In this document: positions 60,288 to 64,000 of the stretch, one piece after another
Layout of the letters: each line of letters starts with the position of its first letter
Numbering within the stretch: the first letter of the stretch is position 1
From: Prosapia bicincta
Lineage: Eukaryota; Arthropoda; Insecta; Hemiptera; Cercopidae
Direction: 5' to 3'
NCBI GenBank assembly: GCA_036971475.1
Contig: JBAIZL010000002.1
Coordinates: 22,751,067-22,815,066, forward strand
Length of the DNA stretch: 64,000 bases
Notes under the pieces: generated by a model
The model's database searches: none
What the model was told of the DNA's origin: nothing
The model's input: the letters and a program-made list of their open reading frames with translations, nothing else
Made by a program: the position numbers and the translations under genes

Positions 60288-63200
60288 TTACATGTGGCTC
60301 TCTACATCAAGTGTGATGCTCTATAGGCTGTGTGGATGTTTGCATCCCATTTAGAGTCCTACATTACATGTGGCTCTCTACATCAAGTGATGTGCTCTAC
60401 AGGCCGTGTAGAGAAATGGGGAACGTGTGGTGCCCTTGTATACCCTATGATGCCTTACAAGGCTGTGTATTGACATACAGACTCTGTGTTGCTCTATAGC
60501 CCGTGTGGATTATTACATACCTTGTGGGGCCTCACATTACATATGGCTTTCTACATCTAGTGTGATGCTCTGCAGGTCTAGTATACAGGTCCTCTTTATA
60601 TACTACGATGTTTTACATGGCTTCGTGTTGAAATACAGGCCTAGTGGTGCTCTATAGAATGCGTAGATATTTACATTCCATGTGGGGCCTTTCATTACAT
60701 GTGCCTCTCTACATCCAATGTTGTGGTTTAGAGGCCGTGTGGATCTTTATATCCCATGTAGCCCTTACATTACAAGCATGTCTCTACATCCAGTGTAGTT
60801 CTCCACAGCCTGTGTGGAGCATAGAGGGCTGTGTGGTGTCGTGTATACCTTATGATGTCTTACTTGGCCGTATGTTGAAATACGAACCCAGTGTGCTCTG
60901 CAGCCAGTGTGGATATTTACATCATATGTGGGGCCTTACATTACATGTGGCTCTCTACAGGCCGTGTGGAGCAATGAGGGCTATGTGGTGCCCTGTATAC
61001 CGTATGATGTTCCACAAGGCCGTATATTGAAATAAAACCCTCTGGTGCTCTATAGACAGCGTGGATCTTTATATTCCATGTGGGGTTTTACATTAGAAGT
61101 GGCTCTTGACATCCAGTGTGGTGCTCTACAACCTGTGTGGAGCATAGCAGGCTGTGTGGTGCCTTATATACCCCATGATGCCTTACAAGGCCGTATGTTG
61201 AAATGCAGACCCTGTGGTGCTCTATATGCCGTATAATCTTTACATTCCATGTGGGGCCTACAATACATGTGGCTGTCTTTAAACCGTGTGGAGCAATGCT
61301 ATGCGGTGCCCTGTATACCTTATGATACTTTCAAAGGCAGTTTGTTGAAATACAGATACCTTTTGTACTCTATAAGCCCGTGAATGTTTACATCCCTTTT
61401 AGGGCCCTACATTACATGTGGCTCTCTACACCAAATGTGGTGCTCTATAGGCCGTGTGGATGTTTGCATCCCATGTGGGTTCCTACATTACATGTGGCTC
61501 CCTACATCAAGTGTGATGCTCTATAGGTCATGTGGAATAATGCTGGCTGTGTGATGCCCTATGATACTTTACAAAACCGTGTGGTGAAATACAAACCCTG
61601 TGGTAATTTCATGTGGATCTTTACATCTCATGCGGGGCCTCACATTACACGTATCTCTATATGTCCAATGCGGTGCTATATAGGCCGCGTTCAGCAATGC
61701 GGGCTGTGTGATGCCCTGTATACCTTATGATGCCTTACGTAGCCGTATTTTAAAATACAGACCCTTTGATAGTCTGATAGGCCGTGTGAATCTCTACATC
61801 CACTGTGGTGCTCTACAGGCAGTGTGGAGCAAGCGGGCTTTGTGATGCCTTGTATACGCTATGATGACTTACAAGGCTGTGTGTTAAACAACAGACCCTG
61901 TGGTCCTCTGTAGAACGTGTGAATCATTACATCTCATGGGGGGGGGGGACCCTACATGACATGTTGGTCCCTACATCAAATGATGTGCCCTACAGGCCGT
62001 GTGTACATTACATGTGGCTCTCTACATCAAGTGATGTGCTCTACAGGCAGTGTGGAGTAATGGGGACTGTGTGGTGCCATGTAAACCTTTTGATACCTTA
62101 CAAGGTAGTGTGTTGAAATGCAGATCCTGTGGTACTCTATAGACCGTACTTTATATCTCATTGGGGGTCCTACATGTGGCTCTCTACATCCAGTGTGGTG
62201 CACTACAGGCCATGTGGAGCAGTGCTGGCTGTGTAATGCCCTGAATACCCTATGATACATTAGAAGACCGTGTGGTGAAATACAAACCCTGTGGTGTTCT
62301 ATAGATCATGTGGATCTTTACATCTCATGTGGGCCCTACATTACACGTATATCTCTATGTCCAATGCGGTGCTATACAGGCCGCGCTGAGCAATGCGGGA
62401 TGTGTGGTGCCCTGTATACAGTATGATGCCTTACAAAGCCGTATGTTAAAATGCAGACCCTACGGTCCTCTATAGCGTGTGTGTATCTTTACATCTAATG
62501 TGGGGCCTTATATTGCATGTGGCTCTTTTCAAGCCGTGTGGAGCAATGCGGGCCATGTGCTGTCCTATATACCTTGTGATCTTTTACAAGGCAGTGTGTT
62601 GAAATAGAGAACCTGTGGTGCTTGAGACCGCGTGGATCTTTTATTTCCATATGGAGCCTCACATTATATGTGGCTCTCTACTTCCAGTGTAATGCTCTAC
62701 AGGCCGTATTTAGCAAAGTGGGCTGTGTGGTGCCCTATATATCTTAAGATGAATTTTAAGGCCGTGTGTAGCCATACAGACCCTGTGGTACTATATAGGC
62801 AGTGTGGATCTTTACATGCGATGTGGGGCTTTACATTTGTGTGGCTTTCTACATCCAGTGTGGTGCACAACAGGCCGTGTTTGAGCAATGCGGGCTGAGT
62901 GGTGCCCTGTATACCCAATGATGCCTTACATACCCCTGAGTTGAAATACAGACATAGTGGTGCTCAATAGGCCATGAGGATCTTTACATTCCTTGAGAGG
63001 CCTCACATTACATGTGGCTCCCTACATCCAGTGTGGTATTATACAGAGGCCGTGTGGAGCAATGCGGGCTATGTTGTGACCTGTATACCATATGATGCCT
63101 TATAAGGCCCTGAGTTGAAATACAGACAAAGTGGTGATCAATAGGCCGTGAGGATCTTTACATCCCTCACATTACATATGGCTCCCTACATCCAGTGTGG

Positions 63201-64000
63201 TATTATACAGAGGCCGTGTGGAGCAATGCGGGCTATGTGGTGACCTGTATACCATATGATGCCTTATAAGGCCCTGAGTTGAAATACAGACAAAGTGGTG
63301 ATCAATAGGCCGTATGGATCTTTACATCCCATGAGAGGCCTTACATTACATGTGTCTCCTACATCCAGTGTGGTATTATACAGAGGCCGTGTGGAGCAAT
63401 GCGGGCTATGTGGTGACCTGTAAACCTTACAAGGGCATCTTTTGAAATTGAGATCCTGTGGTGCTCCATAGACCGCATGGATATTTACATTCCTTTTGGG
63501 GCCATACATTACCTGTGGCTCTCTACATCACGTGTGGTGCTCTATACGGCGTGTGGATATTTGAACCCCATGTGGGGTCCTACATTACATGTGGCTCTCT
63601 ACATCAAATAAATGCTCTACATGCCATGTGAACCAATGAGGGCTGTGTGGTGCCCTGTATACTCTATGATGCCTTACAATGGCCGTGTGCTGAAATACCG
63701 ACTCCGTGGTACTCTATAGGTCATGTGAATCTTTACATACCTTGTGGGGCCTTACATTACATGTGGCTCTCCACAGAACGTGTGGTGCAATGCGGGCTGT
63801 GTGGTACCCTGTATAACGTATAATACCTTACAAGGCAGTGTGTTGAAATACTGGCCCTGTGGCACTTTATAAACCTTGTGAATCTTTACATCTCATTGGG
63901 GCCCCTACAATACATGTGGCTCTCTACATCCATTGTGGTTTTTACAGCCTGTGTGGGGCAATGTGGGCTAGTGTGGTGCCCTGTATATCTTGGCCATGTT
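60288..64000. repeat. ~165-bp diverged satellite, about 22 copies, runs off the window
   Basis: The ordered words are TTACATGTGGCTCTCTACAT, CAGTGTGGTGCTCTACAGG, CCGTGTGGAGCAATGCGGGC, TGTGTGGTGCCCTGTATACC, TTATGATGCCTTACAAGG, GTTGAAATACAGACCCTG, TGGTGCTCTATAGGCCGTG and GGATCTTTACATCCCATGTG. They cycle about every 150-175 bp, with frequent partial units. Copies are strongly diverged, except for three near-identical units at about 63030-63420. Open frames of 60-130 codons inside are by-products. The array is truncated by the window end. Confidence 0.95.

Overview
The window looks like non-coding DNA from a large, AT-rich invertebrate nuclear genome, most plausibly an arthropod. I base this on long perfect (CA)n, (AT)n and (GA)n microsatellites, kilobase minisatellite and satellite arrays, foldback elements, pogo-like and hAT-like non-autonomous transposons, and one decayed non-LTR retrotransposon tail. 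Nothing looks bacterial: there are no operons, ribosome binding sites, rRNA genes or convincing tRNA genes. I cannot name the species. I find no intact protein-coding gene. The longest open frames (about 860 codons on both strands at 0.6-3.2 kb) are by-products of tandem units whose length is a multiple of three.

Layout. 0.6-3.2 kb: 27-bp satellite with higher-order duplication. 3.2-8.0 kb: three copies of a ~370-430 bp interspersed repeat (called family R here) plus three foldback elements. 8.6-13.9 kb: 30-bp minisatellite, about 5.3 kb, with two large internal duplications. 15-19.8 kb: microsatellites, a 16-copy 82-bp array, a truncated family R copy and an exact 4 x 106-bp array. 20.8-25.6 kb: pyrimidine-rich repeats, a 277-bp (CA)n tract and a 1.65-kb CT/AC mosaic. 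26-28 kb: (AT)n tracts and a foldback pair. 29.0-30.4 kb: ~25-bp minisatellite with nested duplications. 32.6-33.4 kb: unrecognised possible coding relic. 33.6-36.6 kb: minus-strand family R copy, a foldback and the LINE relic. 39-44.9 kb: four diverged repeat blocks, two with 31-codon (~93-bp) periods. 47.3-48.5 kb: 41-bp array. 50.3 kb: pogo-like MITE. 51.4-54.6 kb: diverged purine-rich repeats, a 43-bp array and a 17-bp array. 55.3-55.8 kb: two diverged copies of an unidentified element. 58.4 kb: hAT-like MITE. 59.9 kb: sixth family R copy, directly followed by a ~165-bp satellite that runs off the right edge.

Roughly a third of the window is tandem repeat. Two observations deserve most attention. 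First, family R copies repeatedly end at or next to tandem arrays. Second, a recurrent motif (CTGATGA, short hairpin, GAAA, short palindrome) resembles a minimal type I hammerhead ribozyme core with a palindromic stem III, and it sits in several foldback elements.
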